The position numbers and the translations under genes were made by a program. The notes under the pieces were generated by a model, which was not told the DNA's origin, ran no database searches, and was given only the letters and a program-made list of their open reading frames with translations. From NCBI GenBank assembly GCA_964540005.1, contig CAZILN010000289.1, forward strand, positions 1 to 47,802: 47,802 bases of DNA. The letters are read 5' to 3'. This document shows positions 16,782-26,224 of the stretch, piece by piece. How positions within the stretch are numbered: position 1 is the first letter of the stretch; each line of letters opens with the position of its first letter. Origin of the DNA: CAZILN01 sp964540005. Its GTDB lineage: Bacteria; Bacteroidota; Bacteroidia; Bacteroidales; SM23-62.

Positions 16782-19397
16782 ATGACTTCTTCAGAAATCA
16801 GGTATGCTTTTTTAAGTTTTTTTAAGGATAAAGATCACAGGCTGGTTCCCTCTGCCCCCATGGTCGTTAAAAACGACCCCAGCCTTATGTTCACCAATGC
16901 CGGTATGAACCAGTTCAAGGATATTTTCCTGGGCAACCGTGAGGGGGAATTCAAACGGGTTGCCGACACCCAGAAGTGCCTGCGCGTATCCGGAAAACAT
17001 AATGACCTTGAAGAGGTCGGGCACGATACCTATCACCATACCATGTTCGAGATGCTGGGCAACTGGTCTTTCGGCGACTATTTCAAGAGCGAGGCGGTTG
17101 ATTTTGCCTGGGAATTTCTGACCGGCAAAATGAAAATCCCTGCCGGCAGGATCTATGCAACTGTCTTCGAAGGGGATGAGGCTGACGGACTTGAATGGGA
17201 CAGCAAGGCATTCGAACACTGGCGAAGGTATATGGATGAGAGCAGGATACTGAAAGGATCAAAAAAGGATAATTTCTGGGAAATGGGTGAAACGGGGCCC
17301 TGCGGTCCATGCTCCGAGATCCATATTGACCTTAGACCTGATGAAGAGCGGACCCGCCAGGACGGGCGTGAACTGGTAAACAGGGACCATCCCCTGGTGC
17401 TGGAGCTCTGGAACCTGGTCTTTATACAATACAACCGCAAAGCAGACGGATCACTGGAAGATCTGCCCAGCAAACACATCGACACCGGACTTGGGTTCGA
17501 AAGGCTCTGCATGGTATTGCAGGGAAAACTATCCAACTATGATACCGACCTTTTTCAGCCCATCATAGCTAAAATCGCAGAATTGTCAGATAAGCCATAC
17601 GGGGAAAATGAGGCAACAGACACGGCCATGAGGGTTGTGTCCGACCACCTGAGGGCAGTGGCCTTTTCCATTGCAGACGGACAGATTCCCTCCAACACGG
17701 GGGCAGGGTATGTCATCCGCAGGATACTTCGCCGTGCAGTCCGCTACGGCTATACCTTCCTTGGTCTGTCAGATGCCTTTATCTGCCGGCTGGTAACGGT
17801 ACTGGCTGAGACCATGGGAGAAAGCTTTCCTGAACTTCAGCAACAGCAGGACACCATCATCAAGGTCATCAGGGAAGAGGAGAATTCTTTCCTGAGAACC
17901 CTGGAAACAGGGATAGGGATGCTGGACAAACTGATGGCGGATGCACGAGCAGAAAAAAAGGACAGCATTGCCGGACGAGAAGCCTTCATACTCTACGACA
18001 CCTACGGCTTCCCTTTTGACCTGACCCGGCTGATACTGAGAGAAAACGAGATGAGGGTGAGCCAGGAAGAATTTGAGGCAGAGATGGCCAAACAGAAGGA
18101 ACGCTCCAGGGATGCTGCCGCTGTTACCTCGGGGGACTGGATCGTAATCGCCGATGCAGGTGATACGAAGTTCACCGGGTATGACAGCATGGAAACCCGG
18201 GTAAAGATCCTCAGGTACCGGACAGTTAAACAGAAGAGCAAAGAATTGTACCAGCTGGTACTTGACAGGACCCCCTTTTATGCTGAGAGCGGCGGACAGG
18301 TGGGAGATACCGGCATACTGGAAAACGGGAATGAGAAAATCCGGATCATAGACACACAGAAGGAGAACGAGCTCATCCTCCATCTGGCAGACCGCCTTCC
18401 AGATAAACCCGGGGAAGTATTTATTGCCAGGGTCAGTGAAACAGCCAGGCTGGATACCGCCGCCAACCATAGCTCAACACACCTGCTGCATCATGCCCTG
18501 AGGAAGGTACTGGGTGAGCATGTGGAACAGAAAGGCTCATTGGTCCATCCCGAATACCTCCGCTTTGATTTCAGCCATTTCCGGAAAGTCTCACCGGAAG
18601 AACTAAGGAAGATAGAATCCATGGTGAACGCCCTGATACGGGCCAATATCCCTGTTGATGAGAAAAGGAACGTATCCATGGAAGAAGCCACAAAAATGGG
18701 AGCCCTGGCATTCTTTGGTGAAAAATACGGGGAGCAGGTCAGGGTAATCAGCTTCGGGGATTCGGTCGAACTCTGCGGCGGGACCCATGTAAGGGCTACA
18801 GGGGACATCGGGTTTTTTAAGATCATAAGGGAATCGGCCATTGCAGCAGGGATCAGGCGTATAGAGGCCCGCTCTGGCAGGGGCGCCGAAGAATTCGTCT
18901 ACCTCCAGGAAGACATACTTAAAAAAATTGAATCATTTGTAAAGAGTCCTGACCTGTCCGGGACCATAGAAAAACTCCTTTCTGAGAACAGCCAGTTGAA
19001 GAAACAGCTCTCAGTCTTTGAAAACCAGATCAGGGAGGCGGCAAAAAAGGACCTGCTGTCTAAAATGAGGCAGGCAGGCGGGGTGAATGTGATCGCAGAA
19101 CAGGTGATGATCCAATCAGCTGAAAATATTAAGAATCTCTCTTTCGAGCTTAAAAACCAGGTCCCTGACCTCTTCCTCATCCTTGGTTCTGAAATTAAGG
19201 GTAAAGCCCATCTTTCACTGATGATATCAGAGAAACTGGTTGAAGAGAAAGGAATGGATGCCATTAAGATCATCAGGGAAATATCTTCCCTGATCAAGGG
19301 CGGCGGCGGCGGACAGGCTTTCTATGCCACAGCTGGCGGTAAGGACCCTGCCGGCATCCAGGGGGCCATTGATGCGGCCCTGAAATTTGTGGAATGA
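16782..19397 (+). CDS. alaS: Alanine-tRNA ligase
   Basis: 871 residues, full length. AlaRS charges tRNA-Ala in the cytosol and edits mischarged Ser/Gly. Class II catalytic core at 1-450: FTNAGMNQFKDIFLG, RVADTQKCLRVSGKHNDLEEVG, HHTMFEMLGNWSFGDYF, GPCGPCSEIH, DTGLGFERL and GAGYVIRRILRRAVRYG. The editing domain carries both zinc-ligand sets, HSSTH (563-567) and CGGTH (665-669). The C-Ala domain ends with IKGGGGGQAFYATAGGKDP. All residues expected for catalysis and editing are intact. A 233-residue open frame on the opposite strand inside it is an antisense shadow. Confidence 0.99.
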   Translation: MTSSEIRYAFLSFFKDKDHRLVPSAPMVVKNDPSLMFTNAGMNQFKDIFLGNREGEFKRVADTQKCLRVSGKHNDLEEVGHDTYHHTMFEMLGNWSFGDYFKSEAVDFAWEFLTGKMKIPAGRIYATVFEGDEADGLEWDSKAFEHWRRYMDESRILKGSKKDNFWEMGETGPCGPCSEIHIDLRPDEERTRQDGRELVNRDHPLVLELWNLVFIQYNRKADGSLEDLPSKHIDTGLGFERLCMVLQGKLSNYDTDLFQPIIAKIAELSDKPYGENEATDTAMRVVSDHLRAVAFSIADGQIPSNTGAGYVIRRILRRAVRYGYTFLGLSDAFICRLVTVLAETMGESFPELQQQQDTIIKVIREEENSFLRTLETGIGMLDKLMADARAEKKDSIAGREAFILYDTYGFPFDLTRLILRENEMRVSQEEFEAEMAKQKERSRDAAAVTSGDWIVIADAGDTKFTGYDSMETRVKILRYRTVKQKSKELYQLVLDRTPFYAESGGQVGDTGILENGNEKIRIIDTQKENELILHLADRLPDKPGEVFIARVSETARLDTAANHSSTHLLHHALRKVLGEHVEQKGSLVHPEYLRFDFSHFRKVSPEELRKIESMVNALIRANIPVDEKRNVSMEEATKMGALAFFGEKYGEQVRVISFGDSVELCGGTHVRATGDIGFFKIIRESAIAAGIRRIEARSGRGAEEFVYLQEDILKKIESFVKSPDLSGTIEKLLSENSQLKKQLSVFENQIREAAKKDLLSKMRQAGGVNVIAEQVMIQSAENIKNLSFELKNQVPDLFLILGSEIKGKAHLSLMISEKLVEEKGMDAIKIIREISSLIKGGGGGQAFYATAGGKDPAGIQGAIDAALKFVE

Positions 19398-19442
19398 TTG
19401 AGCTATCCTGTCAGTCCAGCTCAGTCCAGATCAGCCCCGGTA

Positions 19443-20312
19443 TCAGTAAGTATTTGTCATACTCGAAGGAACCGTAATGACAAAATCCGCCACATTCGTA
19501 TTATCTTCCTGAAGAGAATCTATGACATCCTGCCTGACGGCTGTGATAGTGTAGATGCTAAGCCCCTTCCTGTATTCCTCCAGGTACCAGGCTATCCCCT
19601 CATGATTATCTGAATGATAGGACCCGTTATAATGTATGAACAGGTCGCCTCTGTCCAGGTGCTCCAGGATGAAATGGGCCATGGTGGCATCCTTGATGGC
19701 CTGTGATTTGGGAAAATTCTCATTGACCCCGTGTCCTCCCATACCTCCCATCTCCAGCATCTTTTTATAGGCCGGGATCTCCGGATCATATGGAATGGGA
19801 AGGGGAGCGATATACCCCTGTGCCTCTTCAGTAAGGTCTTCAAGACTTTCGAATCCTCCTTTAAAGACCATATTGGCATAGCGCCGGGGTATGTTAGTGG
19901 CCACAAACGCCAGTTCATTTTCATTGGCAAAAGTAACCAGGGGCTTATAATCAGTTTCGTAATTGGACCATATCCTGGCTTCGTCTTCAAACTTGTCCTC
20001 GGAAATTATCCCTCCAAGGTATTCATCGAGTATCAGCTGGTTATCGGCTTCGAACATTTCGGCCCCCATAACCAGTTTTCTGTCAGTTGCCGCGTGAATA
20101 TCCCGCGTGAGCTCATACTGGAGCCAGTGGGTGATCGGACAGTTATGAAGTTCCCCGAACAGGATGATGTCTGCATCGCCCAGTTGCTTAAGCATCTTCT
20201 CGTACTTAATCGCTTTGCCCTGGGAATCATAAATCAGGTAGGCCGGTTTATCTTTTGTAAAAGCCATAGTTATTATGGCTAAAAGACTAATGATCAAGAT
20301 TTTAATTTTCAT
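19443..20312 (-). CDS. ChaN family protein (haem-binding/PDZ-lacking lipoprotein-like)
   Basis: 289 residues. A signal-like N-terminus (MKIKILIISLLAIITMAFT) lacks a lipobox cysteine, so it is more likely secreted or anchored than lipidated. ADIILFGELHNCPITHWLQYELTRD, then KLVMGAEMFEADNQLILDEYL, FVATNIPRRYANMVF and GDLFIHYNGSYHSDNHEGIAWYL are the conserved blocks of the ChaN/DUF399 family. Campylobacter ChaR/ChaN binds cofacial haem pairs and has been linked to iron uptake; that role is not proven here. It is convergent with alaS (45-base gap) and divergent from the acyl-CoA ligase gene. Confidence 0.85.
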   Translation of the reverse strand: MKIKILIISLLAIITMAFTKDKPAYLIYDSQGKAIKYEKMLKQLGDADIILFGELHNCPITHWLQYELTRDIHAATDRKLVMGAEMFEADNQLILDEYLGGIISEDKFEDEARIWSNYETDYKPLVTFANENELAFVATNIPRRYANMVFKGGFESLEDLTEEAQGYIAPLPIPYDPEIPAYKKMLEMGGMGGHGVNENFPKSQAIKDATMAHFILEHLDRGDLFIHYNGSYHSDNHEGIAWYLEEYRKGLSIYTITAVRQDVIDSLQEDNTNVADFVITVPSSMTNTY

Positions 20313-20354
20313 GACAGATATTGATTTTTTGATTTGTTCTTAATTATAAGGGCA

Positions 20355-20362
20355 CAAAAATA
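20355..20362 (-). promoter_or_regulatory. Possible -7 element of the chaN-like gene
   Basis: The minus strand reads TATTTTTG, matching TAnnTTTG, 42 bases before the ATG at 20312. No -33 box at proper spacing was found. Confidence 0.3.
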
Positions 20363-20381
20363 CGAAATAACACAAAATTCT

Positions 20382-20389
20382 TATATTTG
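20382..20389 (+). promoter_or_regulatory. Possible -7 element of the acyl-CoA ligase gene
   Basis: TATATTTG matches TAnnTTTG and lies 25 bases before the ATG at 20415. It also argues that the longer reading frame from 20334 is not used, since that start would lie upstream of the promoter. Confidence 0.4.
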
Positions 20390-20414
20390 GATCGGACCAA
20401 CCCCTATAATTACC

Positions 20415-22196
20415 ATGGACGTTACAAGAACCTTTGACCTCCTGGATCTTTTACAGGAAAAATACCAGAAAGACGACATCCTGGCCGGAAAAGAAAACGG
20501 CATCTGGGTCAGGTATTCAACTCAGCAATACATTGAACAAACCAACTATTTCAGTTACGGTCTGCTTGCTATGGGAATGAAGCAGGGTGAAATCATCGCC
20601 ACCATGTCCAACAACCGTCCTGAATGGAATTTTGCCGACCTGGGAATGGCCCAGACCGGGATCATCCATGTTCCCGTCTACCCCACTCTTGGAGAAGATG
20701 AGTATAAATACATCCTGGAACACTGCGAACCGGCCTATATCATTGTTTCGGATAAGGCCCTGTTTGGCAGGATCAAACCTATTGCCGATAAGGTAGCTTC
20801 GGTCAGGGACATTTTTACCTTCAACCAAGTGGAAGGAGCAAAGCACTGGACTGAAATTACGGACCTGGGCAAAGAAAATGCAGACAGGTTCATCGGGACA
20901 GTTAAAGAGATCAAGGATGGCATTAAGCCTGAAGACATGGTAACCCTTATTTACACCTCGGGCACCACGGGGTTCCCGAAAGGAGTGCAATTGAGCCACC
21001 ATAACCTGGTCAGTAATACAATAGCCACCTCAAAATGCCATACCCTGGGATTCGAGCATTCATCCCTGTCCTTCCTCCCGCTCTGCCATGTCTATGAACG
21101 GATGTTCAACTATCACCGGCAGTATAAAGGGATCAGCACCTACTATGCCGAGAATATGGGTACCATAGGCGATAATCTCAAGGAGATCAAACCCGACCTG
21201 TTCACGACGGTTCCGCGGTTGCTTGAAAGGACATACGACAAGATCATAGGCGCGGGGAAGGACCTGCCCTATATTAAGAAAGTAATTTTCTTCTGGGCAG
21301 TGAATCTTGGACACAAGTTCAGGATTGATTTCAGGAACGGCTGGTGGTACAGGGCAAGGCTGAAAGTTGCCGATAAACTGATCTTCTCAAAATGGAGGGA
21401 GGCACTGGGCGGGAACGTAAAAATAATTGCCTCGGGAAGCGCAGCCCTTCAGCCGCGGCTGGCAAGGGTCTTCTCGGCGGCCGGGATATGCATTCTCGAA
21501 GGATACGGACTGACCGAAACTTCCCCTGTTATCTCGGTTGGTAATGCCACTAAAGGGGAGATCCTGCTCGGTGCGGTCGGACCTGTGATTGAGGATGTGG
21601 AGGTAAAGATCGCCGAGGACGGGGAGATCCTCTGTAAAGGTCCCAATGTGATGATGGGCTATTACAAGGAACCCGCACTGACCGCCGAAGCCTTAGTCGA
21701 CGGCTGGTTCCATACGGGTGATATCGGGACCATCATAGACAATAAATACCTTAAGATCACCGACAGGAAAAAAGAAATATTCAAACTGTCCAGCGGCAAA
21801 TATATAGCCCCGCAGGTATTGGAAAACAAACTGAAAGAATCCCTCTTCGTTGAGCAGGCTATGGTAGTGGGTGAAAATGAAAAATTTGCCAGTGCACTGA
21901 TCTCCCCCAATTTCCCTTTCCTTCATGAATGGGCATCCAGGCATGATATAAAGTACAGGGATAATGAAGAGCTGATCAATATGAAGGAAGTCACCGATCG
22001 CTTCCAGAAAGAAGTCGGTGAGATGAACAAAACACTGGGAGAACACGAAAAGATCAAACGCCTCAGGCTGGTTAAGGAAGAATGGTCCCCGCAGTCAGGC
22101 GAACTTTCAGCCGTACTCAAGCTGAAACGCCGGGTACTTAACGAAATGTATAAGGATATTCTCGTCGATATATACTCAGCCGGTAAAAACAGCTAG
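20415..22196 (+). CDS. Long-chain fatty acid-CoA ligase (AMP-dependent synthetase)
   Basis: 593 residues from the ATG at 20415. Such enzymes activate free fatty acids as acyl-AMP and then acyl-CoA, usually at the inner face of the membrane. ANL superfamily motifs: TLIYTSGTTGFPKGVQLSH (P-loop, about 174-192), GYGLTETSPVISV (A5), WFHTGDIG (A7, catalytic Asp), ITDRKKEIFKLSSGKYIAP (A8) and a C-terminal LKLKRRVL region with the usual lysine. The central insert GISTYYAENMGTIGDNLKEIKPDLFTTVPRLLERTYDKI is typical of the bacterial long-chain class near FadD15/ACSBG. It is monocistronic, divergent from the chaN-like gene. Substrate length cannot be told from sequence. Confidence 0.93.
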   Translation: MDVTRTFDLLDLLQEKYQKDDILAGKENGIWVRYSTQQYIEQTNYFSYGLLAMGMKQGEIIATMSNNRPEWNFADLGMAQTGIIHVPVYPTLGEDEYKYILEHCEPAYIIVSDKALFGRIKPIADKVASVRDIFTFNQVEGAKHWTEITDLGKENADRFIGTVKEIKDGIKPEDMVTLIYTSGTTGFPKGVQLSHHNLVSNTIATSKCHTLGFEHSSLSFLPLCHVYERMFNYHRQYKGISTYYAENMGTIGDNLKEIKPDLFTTVPRLLERTYDKIIGAGKDLPYIKKVIFFWAVNLGHKFRIDFRNGWWYRARLKVADKLIFSKWREALGGNVKIIASGSAALQPRLARVFSAAGICILEGYGLTETSPVISVGNATKGEILLGAVGPVIEDVEVKIAEDGEILCKGPNVMMGYYKEPALTAEALVDGWFHTGDIGTIIDNKYLKITDRKKEIFKLSSGKYIAPQVLENKLKESLFVEQAMVVGENEKFASALISPNFPFLHEWASRHDIKYRDNEELINMKEVTDRFQKEVGEMNKTLGEHEKIKRLRLVKEEWSPQSGELSAVLKLKRRVLNEMYKDILVDIYSAGKNS

Positions 22197-22438
22197 AGAA
22201 AACCGGATGCACCTGTCAGTACTTCATGTTCGATTTCTCTTTTGATGTACATTTTATGCAATTATGAAATCCTACTTCAAATTTGCATGTTTTTGTTGAA
22301 TCACCAAAGACAATGCAAACATCTTTCCGGCCACCTTGAAGACCAGTGCAGTGTCGTTAAAAGGGAAACCTTCGGTCACAGCAGGCTTGGAAAGGCAGTA
22401 CAGGGTATTTCTTCGAGATTCATCTATAGAATTTAATA
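22197..22438. other. Intergenic stretch with no convincing gene
   Basis: 242 bases between the acyl-CoA ligase and the DUF4143 remnants. A 7-bp inverted repeat (22282-22288 with 22313-22319) is present. A 64-codon frame from 22242 starts with TTG and has no recognisable domain. No tRNA or terminator is evident. Together with the remnants next door it may be part of a decayed insertion region. Confidence 0.4.
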
Positions 22439-23201
22439 TCATGAAGCATTAAAATGCTCTTTCAAAAATTCAGTCAGACTGCATACTTTTATATTTTCAC
22501 TTTTCATATAGGTATCGGAATAGGGAGTAATAATATAATTATCGGAGGTGCCGAGATCTTCAATGGCAATATTAAACCCTTTGGAGATTCTTGGAGCAGA
22601 GGTATATTTGATCTCTATTGTTGAAATTGGCTGTAATCCTTTCACCAGTAACAGATCGCACTCAGCACCGTTATGTGTGCGGTAAAAATAGAGGTCTATT
22701 CCAGGAGGCGCTGTTTGTCTGATTTGTTCAATTACATATCCTTCCCAGGAATTTCCAATCAGTACATTTCCTTGTAATTGTTCAAAGTCTGAAATTGAGG
22801 TGAGATAATGTAAAACACCGCTGTCCCGAATATAAACTTTCGGAGATTTTACCAATCGCTTCTTAATATTAAAACTAAAAGCCTGCAGGCGGGATACCAG
22901 AAAAGCTTCTTCAAGGAAATCGAGATACCTGTTCAGGGTTGGATAGCTTAATCCCATCGATTTTGCGAAGTTGCTGGCATTCCATAGTCCACCCTGATAA
23001 TTGGCCAGCATTTTCAAGTTTTGCAATGTCCTCCTGCAGTTCTAAATCAAGATATATTGCTTTCTTATCTAATTTATTCATCAGCGATTTGGACAGGGTG
23101 GTTTTCCCAACTTGCCTGGGTCCTATGATGCCAATAACAGGAAACTGCTTTATGTCAGCCAAAATGTGATTTTCGGCAATACGCTTTATCATTCTATCCA
23201 T
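22439..23201 (-). pseudogene. Broken DUF4143-type AAA ATPase
   Basis: Intact members of this family are about 380-400 residues: an N-terminal P-loop ATPase and a C-terminal DUF4143 nuclease-like domain. Here the N-terminal part reads IKRIAENHILADIKQFPVIG with Walker A GPRQVGKTT, then AIYLDLELQEDIAKLEN. At about 23010 the reading frame changes and the sequence resumes at KMLANYQGGLWNASNFAKS, continuing through the C-terminal domain (FYRTHNGAECDLLL, STIEIKYTSAP) to a stop at 22439. About 120 residues, including Walker B, are missing at the junction, so this is an internal deletion with a frame change. The family's function is not well known; it is common as a mobile accessory gene in Bacteroidota. 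Confidence 0.85.
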
Positions 23202-23226
23202 GAATTTTATACATCAAATATATATA

Positions 23227-23421
23227 TTTCATAAGGGGAAGCGTAATAACCTGTATTTCTGGAGAGACAACAAAGGCAGTGAAATAGATATTATCATAGA
23301 CCTGGGTGATTCGCTCGTTCCTATTGAAATAAAATCATCGCGAACCTTCTCACAAAGCTTTTTGCCAATCTAAAATATTGGAGAAAAATATCAGGAAACG
23401 AAGACCAGGGTTATCTCTGTG
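23227..23421 (+). pseudogene. C-terminal remnant of a second DUF4143-type ATPase
   Basis: On the plus strand FHKGKRNNLYFWRDNKGSEI continues as DIIIDLGDSLVPIEIKSSRTFSQSF, the C-terminal nuclease-like motif of the DUF4143 family (LYFWRDnxGxEID and PIEIKSs). A stop at 23371 follows because a T-run at 23359-23363 is one base short; restoring one T gives FFANLKYWRKISGNEDQGYL, which is the family ending. There is no start and no ATPase domain, so it is a fragment. The last part overlaps the histidine kinase 3' end in antisense. It faces the other remnant head to head, so two different genes were lost here. Confidence 0.75.
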
Positions 23422-24743
23422 CCTTCCCCAAGCCGTGAGTTGATGCTGATCTCACCCTTATGCAATTGCATGATCTGCCGGCTGAGGCTCAGGCCGATCC
23501 CTGAGCCGCTCTCCTTTGTTGAAAAAAAGGGGACAAATACCTGATCAAGCTGGTCCTCCGGAATACCCTCTCCGGTATCCTCTATCTTAACGATGGTACG
23601 GGAATGATAATTGGTTGATGCTGAGATCTCAATTTTCCTGTTGTTCCTGTCCTCCATTGACTGAACCGCATTGATCAGGATATTGGAGAACACCCGTTGA
23701 AGAAGTCCCGGATCAGCCAAAACAGATAATCCCACGGGATCAACACGGAGGTTGATTTCGACCGGGTTCCTATCGGTAAGACCTTTCAGGGCTATAATTT
23801 CGTTACGAATAAAATCATGCAGGAATACTTCCCGGAACTCGGGTTTCGGCAGCCGGGTCAGTTTCCTGTAGGCACTCACAAAATCCATCAGTCCCCTTGC
23901 ATGTTCATCAATGCTTTTAAGGGCGTCGGCAGTATCCGCAATGATCTCCCCGGTGATCCCTGAAGTATTCAGTTTCCCGTCTTTCAGATGAAGCTCGTAA
24001 ATGGTCCTGCTCAGGGTCGAAATGGGAGTGACGGCATTTACGATCTCATGGTTCAGTACCCTGATCAATCTTATCCATGAATCCAGTTCCTTCTGGTTAA
24101 GCTCATTCTTAATATTTTCCACAGAAAGGATACTGACCGGGCTGCCCTTCACCTGAAGTACAGCCTTATTGAAGAGCAGCTGCTGCAGTTCCTTGTCCAC
24201 ATGCACCGCGAGGACTTCCGGTTTGCCAGGTTCAAGTCCGCCAAGCATCTCCGGGATCCGGGGATCGATTTTCTCGAAATCATCGATCTCTGCCAGTGTG
24301 TAGGCAGCGAACATATTCTCAAGGGCAGGATTGATCTCCAGTATCCTTCCTTCCTTGTTGACAGCCATAAGCCCGGATTTTGCATGGCTGATCAGAGAAC
24401 GGTAGAATTGCTCGTTGGTCTCGCTTTCAGCCCTTGCTTCGGCAAATATCCGGTTGATCCGATTCAGGCTTTTATGCAGTTCCCTGACTGTTCTTTCTTT
24501 AACATTCTCCGGGAAGACCTGGCTGGTATCCTCGTTCCGGATGGAATCAAAAAAGTAGGCTATCTTCCGGTTGGTGCGGTTGAAAAAATAGATCAGCAGT
24601 GCGATCAGTATCCCGGCAGGTAAAAGCAATACACCTGCTGACAAATAATCCCGATGGAAGAACAGAATGCTGCAAGATGATACCGTTACGACCAGTAAGA
24701 AGATGAGCAGCATGATTTTAATGAGGAGGTTCCGGGTATACAT
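23391..24743 (-). CDS. Sensor histidine kinase, NtrY/AtoS-like
   Basis: 450 residues. Two membrane spans at about 7-27 and 35-53 with almost no loop between them, so sensing is likely in the membrane or cytosol rather than by an external domain. A PAS domain (about 108-210: FYRSLISHAKSGLMAVNKEGRILEINPALENMF) precedes the kinase core: H box RVLNHEIVNAVTPI with phospho-accepting H232, N box LQRVFSNILINAVQSM, G1 DTGEGIP (389-395), F box VFVPFFSTKESGSG and G2 GSGIGLSLS. All catalytic residues are present. It starts 5 bases after the response regulator stop, so the two form one operon and are presumably partners. The final codons overlap the DUF4143 remnant in antisense. Confidence 0.93.
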   Translation of the reverse strand: MYTRNLLIKIMLLIFLLVVTVSSCSILFFHRDYLSAGVLLLPAGILIALLIYFFNRTNRKIAYFFDSIRNEDTSQVFPENVKERTVRELHKSLNRINRIFAEARAESETNEQFYRSLISHAKSGLMAVNKEGRILEINPALENMFAAYTLAEIDDFEKIDPRIPEMLGGLEPGKPEVLAVHVDKELQQLLFNKAVLQVKGSPVSILSVENIKNELNQKELDSWIRLIRVLNHEIVNAVTPISTLSRTIYELHLKDGKLNTSGITGEIIADTADALKSIDEHARGLMDFVSAYRKLTRLPKPEFREVFLHDFIRNEIIALKGLTDRNPVEINLRVDPVGLSVLADPGLLQRVFSNILINAVQSMEDRNNRKIEISASTNYHSRTIVKIEDTGEGIPEDQLDQVFVPFFSTKESGSGIGLSLSRQIMQLHKGEISINSRLGEGTEITLVFVS

Positions 24744-24748
24744 CCTTT

Positions 24749-26113
24749 TTAGAAAGATTTAGTGTATTTCTTGATCTTATTGTACAGGGTCTGGCGGGAA
24801 ATCCCGAGCTGGGCAGCTGCCTTTGTCAGGTTTCCCTGGTTTTTTTCCAGGCTGGATTCGATCATGGACCGTTCCATATCTTCCAGGGTTGCGGGCTGGA
24901 TTTTTTTCCTGTTTTTCTGTGGCAGAAGAAAATCATCGCTTTCCAGCATACCGGAATTGCATAGAATAACGGCCCTCTCCATTACATGCTGCAATTCCCT
25001 TACATTCCCAGGCCAGGAATATGCTTTGAGTTTTCGGAGTGCCGGGGGACTGATTCTCAGTTCTCCGCGCTCATACTTCCGGGAGTACTTATTAAGGAAA
25101 AAGTATGCCAGTTCCCCGACATCCCCTTCCCTCTCCCTTAGGGGCGGCATCTCTATGAGTATCGTATTGATCCTGTAAAGCAGGTCCTCCCTGAACAAGC
25201 CTTCCTGCACGGCTAGTAACAGGTCCACATTGGTGGCGCAGATAAGCCTTATGTCTACCGGTATCGAATGGGTTCCGCCGATCCGTGTAAGCTGTCGGCT
25301 TTGCAGTGCATGCAGAAGCTTTGCCTGCAAAGCCAATTCAAGGTTGCCGATCTCGTCCAGGAAAAGAGTTCCCTTGTGTGCCAGTTCAAATCTTCCTTTA
25401 CGCTGATCTTTTGCATCCGTGAATGCTCCCTGCTCATGGCCAAACAGTTCACTCTCAAAGAGCGTCACAGGGATGGACCCTATATCGACGGGAACAAGGA
25501 CCTCCTGGGCCCTTGAAGACAGACGGTGAATCTCTTTTGCCAACAGCTCCTTGCCTGTACCGTTTTCGCCAGTGATGAGTACATTGGCATCGGTGGCAGC
25601 TACTTTTGCTGCCATTTCCATGACCCTGGAAATGGCAGCGGAACTGCCCACAAGATTTTGTCCAGGTTTATTGATCTCCGATATCAGGAAACGCTCCTTC
25701 CCTTTCAACCGGTTAACCTCCTGCCTTGACAGGCTGAAACGGTAAGCGGCCTCCACGGTAGCCAGCAATTTTTCATTTTCCCAGGGTTTCAGGATAAAGT
25801 CAAAGGCACCGGCTTTTACGGTTTTTATGGCCAGGTTTATATCTCCATATGCCGTAATCATAACCACACTGGCCTCCGGTTGCAGCCTGCTGATCTCCTC
25901 CAGCCAGAACAGTCCCTCGTTTCCGGAATTCACCCCTGCCCTGAAATTCATATCAAGCAGGATGACGTCAAAAACCTCCTTTCTCAGAAGAGAAGGTATT
26001 CCTTCCGGATTGCTGCAGGTCATAACACAATCAAAGTGATACTTGAACAGCAGACGCAGTGCATCCAGTATCTTCTTATTATCATCGACGATAAGGATCT
26101 TTCCATCGTTCAT
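24749..26113 (-). CDS. Sigma-54-dependent response regulator (NtrC family)
   Basis: 454 residues, standard NtrC layout. Receiver domain 1-120: acidic D10/D11, phosphorylation site D54 in ILLDMNF, T87 and K109 in ILKPWE. AAA+ domain about 155-380: Walker A GENGTGKE (182-189), the sigma-54 contact loop GAFTDA (229-234), Walker B FLDEIG (251-256) and the R-finger region FREDLLYRIN. Fis-type HTH about 412-450: LTKAAAQLGISRQTLYNKIKKY. It is fully equipped to open sigma-54 promoters when phosphorylated. It is divergent from an ABC transporter operon with a matching promoter (26225-26240) and a palindrome (26143-26159) in the gap, making that operon the obvious target. Confidence 0.96.
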   Translation of the reverse strand: MNDGKILIVDDNKKILDALRLLFKYHFDCVMTCSNPEGIPSLLRKEVFDVILLDMNFRAGVNSGNEGLFWLEEISRLQPEASVVMITAYGDINLAIKTVKAGAFDFILKPWENEKLLATVEAAYRFSLSRQEVNRLKGKERFLISEINKPGQNLVGSSAAISRVMEMAAKVAATDANVLITGENGTGKELLAKEIHRLSSRAQEVLVPVDIGSIPVTLFESELFGHEQGAFTDAKDQRKGRFELAHKGTLFLDEIGNLELALQAKLLHALQSRQLTRIGGTHSIPVDIRLICATNVDLLLAVQEGLFREDLLYRINTILIEMPPLREREGDVGELAYFFLNKYSRKYERGELRISPPALRKLKAYSWPGNVRELQHVMERAVILCNSGMLESDDFLLPQKNRKKIQPATLEDMERSMIESSLEKNQGNLTKAAAQLGISRQTLYNKIKKYTKSF

Positions 26114-26142
26114 GATATAAATTTACAATTTTGACAAACGAT

Positions 26143-26159
26143 TGGACAGTGATTGTCCA
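26143..26159. promoter_or_regulatory. Candidate enhancer (activator binding) palindrome
   Basis: TGGACA, 5 bases, TGTCCA: a perfect 6+6 inverted repeat located 74 bases upstream of the sigma-54 -24 element. Fis-type HTH dimers of NtrC proteins bind such symmetrical sites, usually 80-150 bases upstream of the start of transcription. Copies of TTGACA on both sides (26131 and 26167 areas) may be weaker half-sites. Confidence 0.55.
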
Positions 26160-26224
26160 TTTTTTTGACATATATTAAAGCAGAGCGAATTATTAACCAC
26201 TAATAAACAGCCTGTTACAAAATA

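Noticed and set aside
17769..18470. 233-codon open frame on the minus strand inside alaS
   Set aside because: Fully antisense to the catalytic and editing region of alaS, with Phe/Gly/Pro-rich composition and no domain; a codon-bias shadow.
22242..22436. Small plus-strand frame after the acyl-CoA ligase
   Set aside because: Starts with TTG, lacks any recognisable motif and sits in a decayed region.
22380..22438. TTCGAGATTC resembling a tRNA T-loop
   Set aside because: No acceptor, D or anticodon stem could be matched around it.
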